The notes beneath the pieces are model-generated. The model ran no database searches. It was not told the DNA's origin and worked only from the letters and a program-made list of their open reading frames with translations. From Piscirickettsiaceae bacterium (GTDB lineage Bacteria; Pseudomonadota; Gammaproteobacteria; Nitrosococcales; Methylophagaceae), in assembly GCA_013215825.1 (NCBI GenBank), contig JABSQN010000001.1, positions 264,874 to 328,873 on the forward strand: DNA of 64,000 nt, read 5' to 3'. Shown here piece after piece: positions 9,950-19,500 of the stretch; within the stretch, counting starts at the first letter, position 1; every line of letters starts with the position of its first letter. Position numbers and translations under genes: made by a program.

Positions 9950-10657
9950 TTAAAATTCCAATGTATAAGAATTCTCTTTTAGCCAATGACGTTCTTGTTT
10001 AAAACTAGGGCAAAATTGCTCAACTAATGACCAGAATTGAGAAGAATGATTGAAGTATTGAATATGGCAAAGCTCATGAATGATCACGTAATCAATAATA
10101 CGGGCGGGGGCTAAGACTAATTTCCAGTTAAAATTAATATCAGTATGTTGACTACAACTACCCCATCTGGCTTTATAGGTTTTTATAGAAATAGAACGAG
10201 GAGATAAATTTATTTGATTGGCAATATAAAGAGTTCGAGACGTTAAATATTGCTCTGCTTGTTGTTTGTACCAAGCGACTAATGCGGCATGAATGCCCGT
10301 TTTCGACAGCCTATTTTGCCTGCCATATAGATCAAGTGTCTGTGAGCGTTTAATAATTGATACTTTACTATTTTTCTCAATCAGCCGTAACGAATAGTGT
10401 TTGCCTAAGAATAGAAAATTTTCACCTGCAATAAATTGTTTTTTTATTGAGGCACGTTGAGTTTTAGCATGAGCTTGATGGCGTAGCTTCTGTTGGATCC
10501 AAGCTGTTTTTTGTAGGATAAATTCTTGTGCAAAAGTGATGGCAAGTCGATTAGGAATATGAATAGAGACAGCTCCATCTTTTATTTTTATGGCTGTTGT
10601 TCTCCGCCGACTTTTAATAACAGTAACGGTAAATCCATCACCTTGAATAGTTTGCAT
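9950..10657 (-). CDS. YgjP-type (DUF45) zinc metallohydrolase
   Basis: SprT/YgjP-like metal-dependent hydrolase of unknown substrate. The family core is clear: KARWGSCS, followed about 30 residues later by the zinc motif [14 protein letters not shown] and then [10 protein letters not shown]. The N-terminal half is a beta-rich region typical of the family. The length of 235 residues is normal. It is divergent from dusA, whose start codon is only 36 bases away. Confidence 0.85.
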   Translation of the reverse strand: MQTIQGDGFTVTVIKSRRRTTAIKIKDGAVSIHIPNRLAITFAQEFILQKTAWIQQKLRHQAHAKTQRASIKKQFIAGENFLFLGKHYSLRLIEKNSKVSIIKRSQTLDLYGRQNRLSKTGIHAALVAWYKQQAEQYLTSRTLYIANQINLSPRSISIKTYKARWGSCSQHTDINFNWKLVLAPARIIDYVIIHELCHIQYFNHSSQFWSLVEQFCPSFKQERHWLKENSYTLEF

Positions 10658-10693
10658 ATTGTTACTCTAAGCTTCGGTATAATATGTTCCATT

Positions 10694-11704
10694 ATGACAT
10701 CATCTGAATTAACACTTAAACAATCTCATCGTCTTAGTGTCGCGCCTATGTTGGATTGGACGGATAGGGACTGTCGCCATTTTTTGCGCCTAATCTCTAA
10801 ACACTGTCTGCTTTATACTGAAATGGTGACAACCGGTGCATTAATACATGGTAATAATCGAGAGCGATTCTTAGGCCATGATATGCGTGAATATCCTTTG
10901 GCTTTGCAGCTAGGTGGTTCCGATCCAGAAGCATTAGCGCTCTGCGCTAGAATGGGCGAAGAGGCAGGATATAGTGAGATTAATTTGAATGTGGGTTGTC
11001 CCAGTGATCGCGTGCAGTCGGGTCGTTTTGGCGCTTGTTTGATGGCAGATCCACAACTGGTTGCCGAGGGTGTAGAAGCAATGCAATCAGAGGTTGATAT
11101 TCCTGTGACCGTGAAAACGCGCTTGGGTATTGATAAATTAGATAGCTATGAGTTTGTCAGTGATTTTATTGCACAAGTGAGTGAGGCGGGCTGTGAGATA
11201 TTTATTATGCATGCTCGTAAGGCATGGCTTGAGGGTTTAAGCCCGAAAGAAAACCGAGATATTCCACCATTAGAATATGAGCGTGTGTATCAGCTTAAAC
11301 AGGACTTTCCACATCTTCATATTGATATTAATGGCGGCATTAAAACATTAGATGACGTTCAGCAACATTTGGAACATGTTGATGGCGTGATGATTGGCCG
11401 TGAGGTGTACCATAATCCGTATGTGTTGGTGGAGGTTGATAGGCGACTCTTTGGTGATACGCATGCCATTCCTAGCCGTCATGACATTATTCAGCAAATG
11501 CTACCTTATATTGAGCAAAGAATGACACAAGGTCGGCCTGTTAAATCCATTACCCGGCATTTATTGGGCTTGTTTCAAGGGCAAGCAGGAGCCAAATCAT
11601 GGCGACGATATTTAAGTGAAAATGCACACTTGGAAGGTGCTGGGATTGAAGTGATTGAAAATGCCCTAAAACTAGTCCCGGATGCCAGTGCCCTTATGGA
11701 GTAA
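10694..11704 (+). CDS. dusA: tRNA-dihydrouridine(20/20a) synthase DusA
   Basis: Flavin enzyme that reduces uridine in the tRNA D-loop. The TIM-barrel start [15 protein letters not shown], the catalytic cysteine segment [19 protein letters not shown], and the phosphate-binding end [11 protein letters not shown] and [14 protein letters not shown] mark DusA rather than DusB or DusC. I start at the ATG at 10694 (336 residues); a longer frame to 10526 would overlap the divergent YgjP gene and has no family sequence. The 3' end overlaps the convergent ABC permease gene by 33 bases. Confidence 0.94.
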   Translation: MTSSELTLKQSHRLSVAPMLDWTDRDCRHFLRLISKHCLLYTEMVTTGALIHGNNRERFLGHDMREYPLALQLGGSDPEALALCARMGEEAGYSEINLNVGCPSDRVQSGRFGACLMADPQLVAEGVEAMQSEVDIPVTVKTRLGIDKLDSYEFVSDFIAQVSEAGCEIFIMHARKAWLEGLSPKENRDIPPLEYERVYQLKQDFPHLHIDINGGIKTLDDVQQHLEHVDGVMIGREVYHNPYVLVEVDRRLFGDTHAIPSRHDIIQQMLPYIEQRMTQGRPVKSITRHLLGLFQGQAGAKSWRRYLSENAHLEGAGIEVIENALKLVPDASALME

Positions 11705-12451
11705 ATAAAGGGCAAAATATGTTAAGCCAATAATACAGCTAATAATGATGGTAAAGGCGATACTAATCGTAATGTCAGAGGTGCCTAGCATGCCATAACG
11801 GAAGGCATTGACCATATATAAGATGGGATTGAGCAACGATACATTTTGCCAAAACTCCGGTAGTAGGCTGATGGAGTAGAATACACCGCCGAGATAGGTC
11901 ATGGGTGTGAGTATAAATGTTGGCACAATCGAAATTTCATCAAAACTAGTAGCATAAATAGCGTTAATAAAGCCGCCCAAGGCAAACATTGCCGAGCTCA
12001 ATATAATCATACTCAGCGTGATCCAAAGGTGTTGTATTTCAATTGACGTAAAAAACAAGGAGACGATGGTGACGATAAATCCAACTAATAATCCACGTGC
12101 CATACCTCCCGCCACATAACCCGCGAGTATGAGATAGTTAGGGATAGGAGCAACCAGCAGCTCTTCAATATGACTCTGGAATTTAGCGCTGTAAAACGAG
12201 GACGCAACATTGGAATAGGCATTGTTAATGACCGCCATCATAATAATACCGGGTGCGATATATTCCATATAGCTAAATCCACCCATTTCACCAATACGGC
12301 TACCGATAAGGTTGCCAAAAATGATGAAATACAATGTCATAGTAATGGCTGGTGGCAATAATGTTTGTGGCCAAATACGGATGAAACGACGAATTTCACG
12401 AGTGAGTAATGTGTTGAAAGCAACCCATTGACGAGCGGCTTTGGTGTTCAT
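11672..12451 (-). CDS. ABC-2 type exporter permease (YadH-like)
   Basis: Inner-membrane permease of an ABC-2 exporter, with six predicted membrane segments across 259 residues. Family segments include [20 protein letters not shown], the [15 protein letters not shown] region, and [18 protein letters not shown], which closely resemble Escherichia coli YadH. It overlaps the ATPase gene by four bases (ATGA type), so the pair is translationally coupled. The substrate is unknown. Confidence 0.87.
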   Translation of the reverse strand: MNTKAARQWVAFNTLLTREIRRFIRIWPQTLLPPAITMTLYFIIFGNLIGSRIGEMGGFSYMEYIAPGIIMMAVINNAYSNVASSFYSAKFQSHIEELLVAPIPNYLILAGYVAGGMARGLLVGFIVTIVSLFFTSIEIQHLWITLSMIILSSAMFALGGFINAIYATSFDEISIVPTFILTPMTYLGGVFYSISLLPEFWQNVSLLNPILYMVNAFRYGMLGTSDITISIAFTIIISCIIGLTYFALYLLHKGTGIRD

Positions 12452-13383
12452 AATCTGGCCTCTGATTTTTCAACCAGATTGATAAAAAGCTCTTCCAAAC
12501 GGTTGGTTTTATTTTTCATATTACACACTTCAATATTTTGTTCGGACAGATTGTTAAATAAGGTATTTAAACTATCTTGTCGATGGAGTTCGATTTCAAT
12601 GGTGTTGTCATCAATTCTCTGGTATTCAAAATCGGCAAGCGTAAGGTCATTAGGTAAACTTGATTTTAAGGTGAGTACAATCGTTTCTTTATCAAGACGA
12701 TTCAGCAACGATTTCATATCGGTATCAATAACAATTTTGCCACGATCGATAATGGCAATATTGCGACAGAGATTTTCGGCCTCTTCAAGATAATGCGTGG
12801 TTAGAATGATGGTCGTACCTTGCGCATTAATTTTTTCTAAAAAGGCCCACATTGAACGGCGGAGTTCAATATCAACTCCAGCCGTAGGTTCATCTAAAAT
12901 GAGAAGCTTGGGCTGGTGGACTAAAGCCCGTGCAATCATTAAACGACGCTTCATTCCGCCAGATAAAGCACGAGCAGCGGTGTGACGTTTATCCCATAAA
13001 CCTAATTGATGGAGTAATTCATCGGCACGAGGTTCCGCTTCTTTGGCAGGCATACCGTAATAACCCGCTTGCGTGACTAGAATATGTTTAACCTGCTCAA
13101 AGCCATTGAAATTAAATTCTTGAGGAACAAGGCCAATAAAACTTTTTGCTTGATAGGGATCGTTAGCAAGATCAATATCAAAAATACGCACTTGACCGCT
13201 AGATTTAGTGAGTAAGGAAGTGACAATACCGATGATCGTAGATTTTCCAGCACCATTAGGGCCTAGTAATGCAAAGAAATCACCTTGTTCAACATTAAGA
13301 TCAATACCTTTGAGCGCTTCAAAGCCATTACGATATGTTTTGGTGAGGTGTTGAATTGAAAGTGCTTTCACGGTATTTGTCAT
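12448..13383 (-). CDS. ABC transporter ATP-binding protein (YadG-like)
   Basis: ATPase partner of the downstream permease. Walker A GPNGAGKST, signature ALSGGMKRRLMIARALV, Walker B KLLILDEPTAGVD and the switch histidine ILTTHYLEEAE are all intact. The domain covers residues 1-220, followed by a C-terminal extension common in ABC-2 exporters of the YadG/DrrA type. Length is 311 residues. Confidence 0.9.
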   Translation of the reverse strand: MTNTVKALSIQHLTKTYRNGFEALKGIDLNVEQGDFFALLGPNGAGKSTIIGIVTSLLTKSSGQVRIFDIDLANDPYQAKSFIGLVPQEFNFNGFEQVKHILVTQAGYYGMPAKEAEPRADELLHQLGLWDKRHTAARALSGGMKRRLMIARALVHQPKLLILDEPTAGVDIELRRSMWAFLEKINAQGTTIILTTHYLEEAENLCRNIAIIDRGKIVIDTDMKSLLNRLDKETIVLTLKSSLPNDLTLADFEYQRIDDNTIEIELHRQDSLNTLFNNLSEQNIEVCNMKNKTNRLEELFINLVEKSEARL

Positions 13384-13457
13384 AAGGGAGAATAAAGAGC
13401 GTTAGATTATCATGCTTTCGTGATAGGCCTCTATAAATTGAGGTAATATGGCATGCT

Positions 13458-14129
13458 ATGAAAGAAGTGAAAGTTAGTCCACCACAGACTCAATCTGAGC
13501 TAGAAGCACGATGCCAAGTACTCGCAGGAAAAACCTTGGGTCAGCTTGCGGCCGAGCTAAGCATATTGGTGCCGGAGGATCTTCGCCGTCATAAAGGTTG
13601 GGTGGGTGAGTTGCTAGAAAAAGCATTAGGTGCTGATGCGGGAAATAAAGCATTGCCAGACTTTGTTGCATTAGGCATCGAGATGAAAACATTGCCATTA
13701 AATGCACTGCGTCAACCGAAAGAATCAACCTATGTTTGCACCGTATCGATGCAGCAAACTGGTGAGTTATTGTGGCAAGAGTGCTGGCTTAGAAAGAAAT
13801 TAGCTCATGTGTTGTGGGTTCCGATTGAAGCTGATAATGCCATACCCTTGGCAGAACGTTATATCGGACAGGCTTTTTTATGGAAGCCGAGTGTTGAACA
13901 AGAGGCGGTATTAAAGCGAGATTGGCAAGAATTGATGGACAGAATTGTCTTGGGTGAACAAGGTGAAATCACGGCAAAAGAGGGTGAATATCTACAAATA
14001 AGACCGAAAGCGGCACATAGCCAAGTGTTAGTCGATGGTATCTCTTCAAGTGGCGAGCTAACAAAGATTAATCCCAAGGGCTTCTATTTAAGAACCCTTT
14101 TCACCAAGCAATTATTGGCAGATAAATAA
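13458..14129 (+). CDS. mutH: DNA mismatch repair endonuclease MutH
   Basis: Nicks the unmethylated strand at hemimethylated GATC sites when activated by MutL. Recognisable segments are LAGKTLGQLA, RRHKGWVGELLEKALGA and the catalytic region PDFVALGIEMKTLPL, which holds the Asp...Glu-X-Lys triad. The length of 223 residues is normal. MutH occurs only in a gammaproteobacterial subset that also uses Dam methylation, so it implies GATC methylation. The MutL at 33566-35200 fits this system. Confidence 0.94.
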   Translation: MKEVKVSPPQTQSELEARCQVLAGKTLGQLAAELSILVPEDLRRHKGWVGELLEKALGADAGNKALPDFVALGIEMKTLPLNALRQPKESTYVCTVSMQQTGELLWQECWLRKKLAHVLWVPIEADNAIPLAERYIGQAFLWKPSVEQEAVLKRDWQELMDRIVLGEQGEITAKEGEYLQIRPKAAHSQVLVDGISSSGELTKINPKGFYLRTLFTKQLLADK

Positions 14130-14193
14130 ATAAAGTGGTGCTTTGTCGAACAAAAAGGCAAAATAGCTTTAAACATTAAAAGTGGTAGAGTAA

Positions 14194-15495
14194 ATGAGTC
14201 GGTTAAAAGCATTAATTATTGATGGAACGGCATTGTTTCGTGAGGTTGGCACCAGCTTGCTAGAACAAACTGGGTTTGATGTTACGATTGCTGAAACGGG
14301 TGCTGAGGGGTTGAAATCAGCCAAAGATAACAAGTTTGATTTGATATGCTGTAGCTATCACCTACCTGACATATCGGGTAGTGAGTTTTGCGGTCAAATA
14401 CGTTCACTTTCTCGCTATGATTTTTCGCCAGTACTCATGTTAACGAGTGAAGATAATGCAAGGATCCTTAAACAAGCATTGCTTTCGGGTGCGACAGATA
14501 TTTTTTCTAAAAAAGACTTACTTGAATTAGAGATTTATCTTCGACGTTTTGTTGAACGACAAAATAGACAACTATCAGGTCGCGTCTTATTTATTGAAGA
14601 TTCCCGTGTATTACAAGAAATAATGTTAGATTTGTTGACTGATATGGGTTTAGATGTCGATGCTTACACACATGCGGAAGGTGCGTGGCAGGCTTTTGAA
14701 CGTGGCCATTATGATTTGGTTATTACTGATATTATGCTTGAAGGTGCAATGAGCGGGATTTCATTAGTGAGAAAAATTAGACGATTACAATCTGAGCGGG
14801 GCGATGTGCCGGTTATCGCTATTTCTGGCTTTAACAATGTATCACGAAAAATTGAACTATTTAATCTTGGTGTAAATGATTATGTTGAAAAACCCATTAT
14901 TCACGAAGAAATTAAACAGCGTGTTTACAATAATATCACGAGTTATCAAGCCATATTGGAGTTACGATCACAACAGAATTCACTATACAGCCTTGCTATG
15001 CTGGATGAATTAACCCAATTATTTAATCGCCACGCTTTACGTGAGTTTTCCAATAAATATTTTAGTGAAGCTGTCCGGTTTAATCGGCCATTGACGATGG
15101 CTGTTATGGATATTGATGGTTTTAAAGCGATCAATCAAACGCAAGGCCATGATAAAGGAGATAAAGTCTTAGCCGAGCTTGGACGATGGTTAAAGCGTTT
15201 CGTTAGAAATGAAGATATGGTCGCTAGATGGTCGGGTGATGAGTTTATCTTTCTTTTACCTGACTGTGATAATGAAACCGCAATAGCATTAATGAAGCGA
15301 CTGCAAAAACGCCTTGCTCAATTTAAGCCTGGGAATATAGCATTTACCGTGAGCATTGGTGTTGCAAGTACTCAGGGAAAGGAAAATCATAACTTAAATA
15401 GCTTATTTGAGCTGGCGGATAGCGCGATGTATCAAGCAAAAATGGCAGGTAGAAATTGTGTAAGAGAATGTAATAGCGAAGAAGCGTTAGTTTAG
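14194..15495 (+). CDS. Double-receiver diguanylate cyclase (REC-REC-GGDEF)
   Basis: PleD-like response regulator predicted to make cyclic di-GMP. The first receiver (about 1-120) has Ser54 where the phosphoacceptor Asp should be (DLICCSYHLPD), so it is probably not phosphorylated. The second (about 128-250) keeps Asp179 (DLVITDIMLEG). The GGDEF domain has DELTQLFNRHAL and the active-site variant SGDEF (347-351); Ser in the first position is found in active enzymes. An inhibitory I-site R338-N-E-D341 is present, suggesting product feedback. No kinase gene is adjacent. The 3' end overlaps convergent prmB by nine bases. Confidence 0.88.
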   Translation: MSRLKALIIDGTALFREVGTSLLEQTGFDVTIAETGAEGLKSAKDNKFDLICCSYHLPDISGSEFCGQIRSLSRYDFSPVLMLTSEDNARILKQALLSGATDIFSKKDLLELEIYLRRFVERQNRQLSGRVLFIEDSRVLQEIMLDLLTDMGLDVDAYTHAEGAWQAFERGHYDLVITDIMLEGAMSGISLVRKIRRLQSERGDVPVIAISGFNNVSRKIELFNLGVNDYVEKPIIHEEIKQRVYNNITSYQAILELRSQQNSLYSLAMLDELTQLFNRHALREFSNKYFSEAVRFNRPLTMAVMDIDGFKAINQTQGHDKGDKVLAELGRWLKRFVRNEDMVARWSGDEFIFLLPDCDNETAIALMKRLQKRLAQFKPGNIAFTVSIGVASTQGKENHNLNSLFELADSAMYQAKMAGRNCVRECNSEEALV

Positions 15496-16416
15496 AGTAT
15501 CTTGATAAATAGTCGCGCATTGCGTCTGAGTTAGCATGAAAATACCATGACCGCCCAGCTCAAAATCAAGCCACAAGAACTCAATATTAGGCCATTTTTC
15601 CATCACGGCAGTATCACTATTGCCGACCTCGACAAAGAGCAAGCCGTTAGCCGTTAAAAAACGAGCTGCATTAAGCATGATTTTCTCAACCAACGCCAAT
15701 CCATTATCATCGGCTTCTAGCGCGAATGCCGGTTCATGACGGTATTCTGCTGGGAGTGTTGCCATTTCATCGGCACCCACATAAGGCGGGTTTGAGATAA
15801 TTAAATCATATTTTTGTTGATCAAGCGCGGCCCATAAGTCAGATTGAATAGCGGTAACACTTTCTTCAAGCCCATGTTTATTAATATTAATATTTGCGAC
15901 ATCAATGGCATCAGCACTAATATCGATGGCATCAACGAGGGCATTAGGAAATGCATTGGCTAAGGCGATGGCAATGCAACCGCTCCCTGTACATAAATCC
16001 AAGATATGATGCACAGTATCAGGCTCGCTGAGCCAAGGCATAAAATTGTCGGCAATGAGTTCGGCAAAAGGTGAACGAGGAATTAATACCCGCTCATCAA
16101 CATAAAAAGGCAAGCCTGCAAACCACGCTTCATGGATAAGGTAAGGCACAGGCACGCGCTCGCTAATACGGCGGTGGATAAGATCGGCAATAGCCGTCTT
16201 TTCTGCATGAGTTAGCTTGGCATCAGCAAAAAGTTCGGGAAATTCTGTGACGGGTAAATGTAAGCTGTGCAAAATAAGCTGCAAAGCATCATTAAACGCA
16301 TCATCATTACCATGTCCGTAAAATAAATCCGAGGCATTAAATTGAGATGTTGCCCAACGTAGAACATCACGTAGCGTTGTCAGCTCCTCGATAATGGTTT
16401 TTTGAATGGAGGTCAT
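15487..16416 (-). CDS. prmB: Ribosomal protein L3 N5-glutamine methyltransferase PrmB
   Basis: SAM-dependent methyltransferase of the HemK/PrmC group acting on a glutamine of ribosomal protein uL3. The SAM loop ILDLCTGSGCIAIALAN and the catalytic LIISNPPYVGADEM are intact. The N-terminus (LRDVLRWATSQFNASDLFYGHG) is the PrmB-specific extension, which separates it from PrmC. It has 309 residues. It starts directly after the leuC stop codon, so the two are transcribed together. Confidence 0.9.
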   Translation of the reverse strand: MTSIQKTIIEELTTLRDVLRWATSQFNASDLFYGHGNDDAFNDALQLILHSLHLPVTEFPELFADAKLTHAEKTAIADLIHRRISERVPVPYLIHEAWFAGLPFYVDERVLIPRSPFAELIADNFMPWLSEPDTVHHILDLCTGSGCIAIALANAFPNALVDAIDISADAIDVANININKHGLEESVTAIQSDLWAALDQQKYDLIISNPPYVGADEMATLPAEYRHEPAFALEADDNGLALVEKIMLNAARFLTANGLLFVEVGNSDTAVMEKWPNIEFLWLDFELGGHGIFMLTQTQCATIYQDTLN

Positions 16417-17820
16417 TTAGCTTGAAACATCAACAAAATGCCCAGCAATCGCCGCTGCCGCTGCCATAGAAGGACTCACTAAATGCGTCCGCCCGCCCAA
16501 ACCTTGGCGACCTTCAAAGTTGCGGTTTGAGGTGGAAGCGCAATGTTCACCAGATTCTAAGCGATCAGCATTCATTGCGAGGCACATTGAGCAGCCTGGA
16601 TCTCGCCATTCAAAGCCCGCTTCAATAAATATCTTATCTAAGCCTTCTTGTTCCGCTTGTTCTTTTACCAAGCCTGAACCAGGTACGACTAAGGCTTGTT
16701 TTAATGTTTTAGCAACATGACCACCTTTAATTTCGGCCGCCGCTTGACGCAAATCTTCAATACGAGAGTTAGTACAAGAGCCAATAAAAACCCGATCAAG
16801 CTGAATGTCGGTGATGGCTTGATTTGCTTTTAGTCCCATATAGGCCAAGGCTTTTTCCATTCCATTTCGTTTGACTAGATCGGCTTCTTGAGCAGGATCT
16901 GGCACATTATCAGTAACGGATACCACCATTTCAGGTGATGTTCCCCAACTAACTTGTGGTTTTATATCGGCTGCTTTTAGAACAATTGTTTTATCAAAAA
17001 TGGCATTAGCATCACTATGTAAATCTTGCCATGCTTCAACGGCTTTGTCCCAGTTATCATCAGAAGGTGCAAAAGGACGACCTTTTAGGTAATCAATCGT
17101 TGTCGTATCAACAGCGATTAAACCGGCACGAGAACCCGCTTCAATCGTCATATTACACACGGTCATACGCCCTTCCATACTAAGTGCTTGAATGGCTTCA
17201 CCAGAAAATTCAATGGTATAGCCTGTACCGCCTGCTGTGCCTAATTTACCAATAATGGCTAAGACAATATCTTTGGCGGTAACGCCTTGTCTAACATTGC
17301 CATCAACACGTACTAGCATATTCTTGGCTTTCTTTTGGATCAAACACTGGGTTGCCATTACATGTTCAACTTCGGATGTGCCGATACCAAAGGCAAGCGC
17401 ACCAAAGGCACCATGAGTAGACGTGTGAGAATCACCACAAACAACAGTCATCCCCGGCAATGTTGCTCCCTGTTCAGGACCAACAACATGGACAATACCT
17501 TGGCGTTTATCAGATAAATCAAATTCTGTGACCCCAAACTCTTTGCAGTTTTTATCTAAGGTTTCAACCTGTAATCGAGATATTGGATCTGTAATTCCTT
17601 TTTCACGATGATTAGTCGGTACATTGTGATCTGGCGTTGCTAAGATTGAATCAAGGCGATGTGGCTTTCTATTAGCTAAACGTAAACCTTCAAAAGCTTG
17701 CGGAGAAGTTACTTCATGAACAAGCTGGCGATCGATATAAAGTAGCGTAGTACCAGTCTCATCGGTGCGAACAATATGTTGCTCCCAAAGTTTATCGTAA
17801 AGCGTTTTTGATATTGTCAT
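16417..17820 (-). CDS. leuC: 3-isopropylmalate dehydratase large subunit LeuC
   Basis: Aconitase-family subunit that isomerises 2-isopropylmalate in leucine synthesis. The 4Fe-4S cysteines are visible in [13 protein letters not shown] and [11 protein letters not shown]. The N-terminus [12 protein letters not shown] and [19 protein letters not shown] are characteristic of LeuC. The length of 467 residues is normal. The required small subunit LeuD and the dehydrogenase LeuB, usual neighbours, are not next to it: upstream is the RuMP block and downstream is prmB. Confidence 0.95.
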   Translation of the reverse strand: MTISKTLYDKLWEQHIVRTDETGTTLLYIDRQLVHEVTSPQAFEGLRLANRKPHRLDSILATPDHNVPTNHREKGITDPISRLQVETLDKNCKEFGVTEFDLSDKRQGIVHVVGPEQGATLPGMTVVCGDSHTSTHGAFGALAFGIGTSEVEHVMATQCLIQKKAKNMLVRVDGNVRQGVTAKDIVLAIIGKLGTAGGTGYTIEFSGEAIQALSMEGRMTVCNMTIEAGSRAGLIAVDTTTIDYLKGRPFAPSDDNWDKAVEAWQDLHSDANAIFDKTIVLKAADIKPQVSWGTSPEMVVSVTDNVPDPAQEADLVKRNGMEKALAYMGLKANQAITDIQLDRVFIGSCTNSRIEDLRQAAAEIKGGHVAKTLKQALVVPGSGLVKEQAEQEGLDKIFIEAGFEWRDPGCSMCLAMNADRLESGEHCASTSNRNFEGRQGLGGRTHLVSPSMAAAAAIAGHFVDVSS

Positions 17821-17896
17821 GATTGATTGTTTTTATGGTTCAAGAAGCTAAGCATTATATACCCGTTATCATTCAAGATGCAGGTTTCTATTTTTT

Positions 17897-17966
17897 GTCA
17901 TCCTCGCGTGTGCGGGGATCCATGAGCAGAGTAAAGAGCCACTATCGTTGGATTCCGACGGGCTTT
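17897..17966. repeat. Dispersed repeat, family B (decayed copy)
   Basis: GTCATCCTCGCG...GCGGGGATCC followed by a CACTATCGTTGGATTCC arm matches the family B element seen intact at 28549-28630. The right arm has decayed (gattccgacggg). It lies between leuC and the hpi terminator. Confidence 0.8.
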
Positions 17967-18015
17967 GTTAAAATATTTGCAACTTCACTTCACGTGGATA
18001 TATATCAAATAGATC

Positions 18016-18076
18016 TACCACAGAGGCGCAGAGCCTACAGTGGAAAAATAAATATTTCGTATCTATGTGGTGAACT
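18016..18076. repeat. Dispersed repeat, family C
   Basis: ACCACAGAGGCGCAGAGCC followed by ATCTATGTGGTGAACTC forms an imperfect inverted repeat. Related copies lie at 23737-23788 and 25290-25361. Confidence 0.65.
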
Positions 18077-18090
18077 CTAAAATTTAAGCA

Positions 18091-18124
18091 AAAAAAAACG
18101 AGTAGCCCGAAGATTACTCGTTTT
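18091..18124 (-). terminator. Intrinsic terminator of hps-hpi
   Basis: On the minus strand a stem AAAACGAGTA / TACTCGTTTT closes a ten-base loop and is followed by a long T run, 23 bases after the hpi stop. Confidence 0.88.
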
Positions 18125-18146
18125 CTTATGCTTTTAGGAAAAGTGA

Positions 18147-18680
18147 TTATTCCATATTAGCGTGACGTTGTCTCATTTCTTCTTCGGCAATTCCGCGCTC
18201 ATGAATTAGATGAGAAATCATTGCTTCTAAGAAAATAAGGGTCGATAATTCAAACATAGTTCCCATAGGCATGCCCTTTGTAGGAGCAAAACTATCATCA
18301 GAACCAACTTGAATTACTTGGTCAGCTAAATCGCCAATTGTAGAGCTGGATTTTGAACAAATCAAAACCACTTTAGCACCTTCAGATTTGGCTTTATTCG
18401 TAAATGATACAAGTTGAGTTGTTTCACCAGAACCCGAGATAACGATTAATAAATCGCCTTCACGGATGCTTGGCGTACTAATCTCACCTTGAACAAATAC
18501 TTCATAACCACTATGCATCAATCTCATCCCTAGGAAGTTTCCAACCAGTTTTGAGCGACCTGCACCTGTAATAAAGATGCGTTTGGCATCATCACACATT
18601 GAAACTAATGTCGTTTCGAGTGAATCATCAGTAGAACCAAGGATCGTAGTGATTTTATTTAACAGTAGATCACGATGCAT
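18147..18680 (-). CDS. hxlB: 6-phospho-3-hexuloisomerase
   Basis: Converts hexulose-6-phosphate to fructose-6-phosphate, the second RuMP step, in the cytoplasm. It is a single SIS domain: RIFITGAGRSKLVGNFLG, then VISGSGETTQLVSF, with DDSFAPTKGMPMGTMFEL towards the C-terminus. The length of 177 residues is typical of stand-alone enzymes. It follows hps by 11 bases on the same transcript, and a strong terminator follows. The gene is often named hpi or phi in methylotrophs. Confidence 0.95.
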   Translation of the reverse strand: MHRDLLLNKITTILGSTDDSLETTLVSMCDDAKRIFITGAGRSKLVGNFLGMRLMHSGYEVFVQGEISTPSIREGDLLIVISGSGETTQLVSFTNKAKSEGAKVVLICSKSSSTIGDLADQVIQVGSDDSFAPTKGMPMGTMFELSTLIFLEAMISHLIHERGIAEEEMRQRHANME

Positions 18681-18691
18681 TGTATTATTCC

Positions 18692-19327
18692 TTATGCTGC
18701 GTCAACTAAAGCACGTAATTCTTTAGCTGAATCAGCTGGAGAATCTGCACCGTAGATAGCTGCACCAACAACAACAATCGTTGCACCAGCTTGCACTGTG
18801 CTTTGGATTGTGTCTTTGTTGATACCACCAGCAACAGAGATTTTAACATCTAAGCCAAGACCAGCAATTAATGCTAAATCTTCGAAAGGTGTTTGACCTG
18901 CAGCTTGTGCATCAAGACCAGTGTGAACACCGATGATGTGTGCGCCGTTTGCAACAGCTTCTTTAGCTACTGCAGCTTTATCTTCAACACCGATTAAATC
19001 GATTTGAGCTTCGCCACCGTTAGCGTTTGCAGCTTTGATTACGCCGTTTACAGTTGCAGTATCAGCCGCACCTAAAACAGTAGTGATTGAACCACCCGCT
19101 TCAAAGAAAGGTGTTGATTCGTATTCACCAGCATCCATAGTTTTAAGATCAACTAGGATTGTTTTATCAGGGTGAGCTGCTTTTAATGCTTTAACAAGCT
19201 TAAGGCCGTTATATTTGATACAAGGTGTACCGATTTCTAAGATATCAACATAAGGTGCAACTGCTTCTGCTAAAGCCATTGTTGCGTCGAAATCTAAAGA
19301 ATCTAGAGCCATTTGAATTTGAGCCAT
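18692..19327 (-). CDS. hxlA: 3-hexulose-6-phosphate synthase, copy 1
   Basis: Aldol condensation of formaldehyde with ribulose-5-phosphate, the entry reaction of the RuMP cycle. This OMP-decarboxylase-like barrel shows QMALDSLDF, DILEIGTPCIKYNG, LVDLKTMDAGEYE and the phosphate loop SVAGGINKDTIQ / IVVVGAAIYGA. It has 211 residues and is about 84% identical by hand alignment to copy 2 at 21055-21696. It is paired with the isomerase gene and has its own promoter (19386-19415). Confidence 0.96.
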   Translation of the reverse strand: MAQIQMALDSLDFDATMALAEAVAPYVDILEIGTPCIKYNGLKLVKALKAAHPDKTILVDLKTMDAGEYESTPFFEAGGSITTVLGAADTATVNGVIKAANANGGEAQIDLIGVEDKAAVAKEAVANGAHIIGVHTGLDAQAAGQTPFEDLALIAGLGLDVKISVAGGINKDTIQSTVQAGATIVVVGAAIYGADSPADSAKELRALVDAA

Positions 19328-19385
19328 GTTACATACTCCTAAAGTAGTAAATTTATTTAGTACACGTTTAAATACGCGACCAAGA

Positions 19386-19415
19386 ACTATACGTCAGAAC
19401 ACAGTATAAAGTCAA
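19386..19415 (-). promoter_or_regulatory. Predicted sigma-70 promoter of hps copy 1 - hpi
   Basis: On the minus strand, TTGACT (19410-19415) and TATAGT (19386-19391) are 18 bases apart. The copy 2 promoter has the same layout (TTGACA-N18-TATAGT). It lies between the tal terminator and the hps start, giving an untranslated leader of about 50 bases. Confidence 0.65.
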
Positions 19416-19429
19416 TTTAACTGTATTCT

Positions 19430-19470
19430 TAAAATACCGAACTCACAGATAACTTAGGCTGTGAGTTCGG
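19430..19470 (-). terminator. Intrinsic terminator of tal
   Basis: A perfect 12-bp stem CCGAACTCACAG / CTGTGAGTTCGG (19437-19470) with a ten-base loop is followed on the minus strand by TATTTTAAG. It separates tal from the second hps-hpi unit. The U-tract is modest but the stem is strong. Confidence 0.82.
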
Positions 19471-19500
19471 CAAGTTTTGTACTGCTAGTTATTGTTGAAA

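Noticed and set aside
10526-10693. N-terminal extension of dusA
   Set aside because: It would overlap the divergent YgjP gene and shows no DusA sequence; the ATG at 10694 matches the family start.
17823-18080. 85-residue plus-strand frame
   Set aside because: It lies wholly in decayed family B and C repeats between leuC and the hpi terminator.
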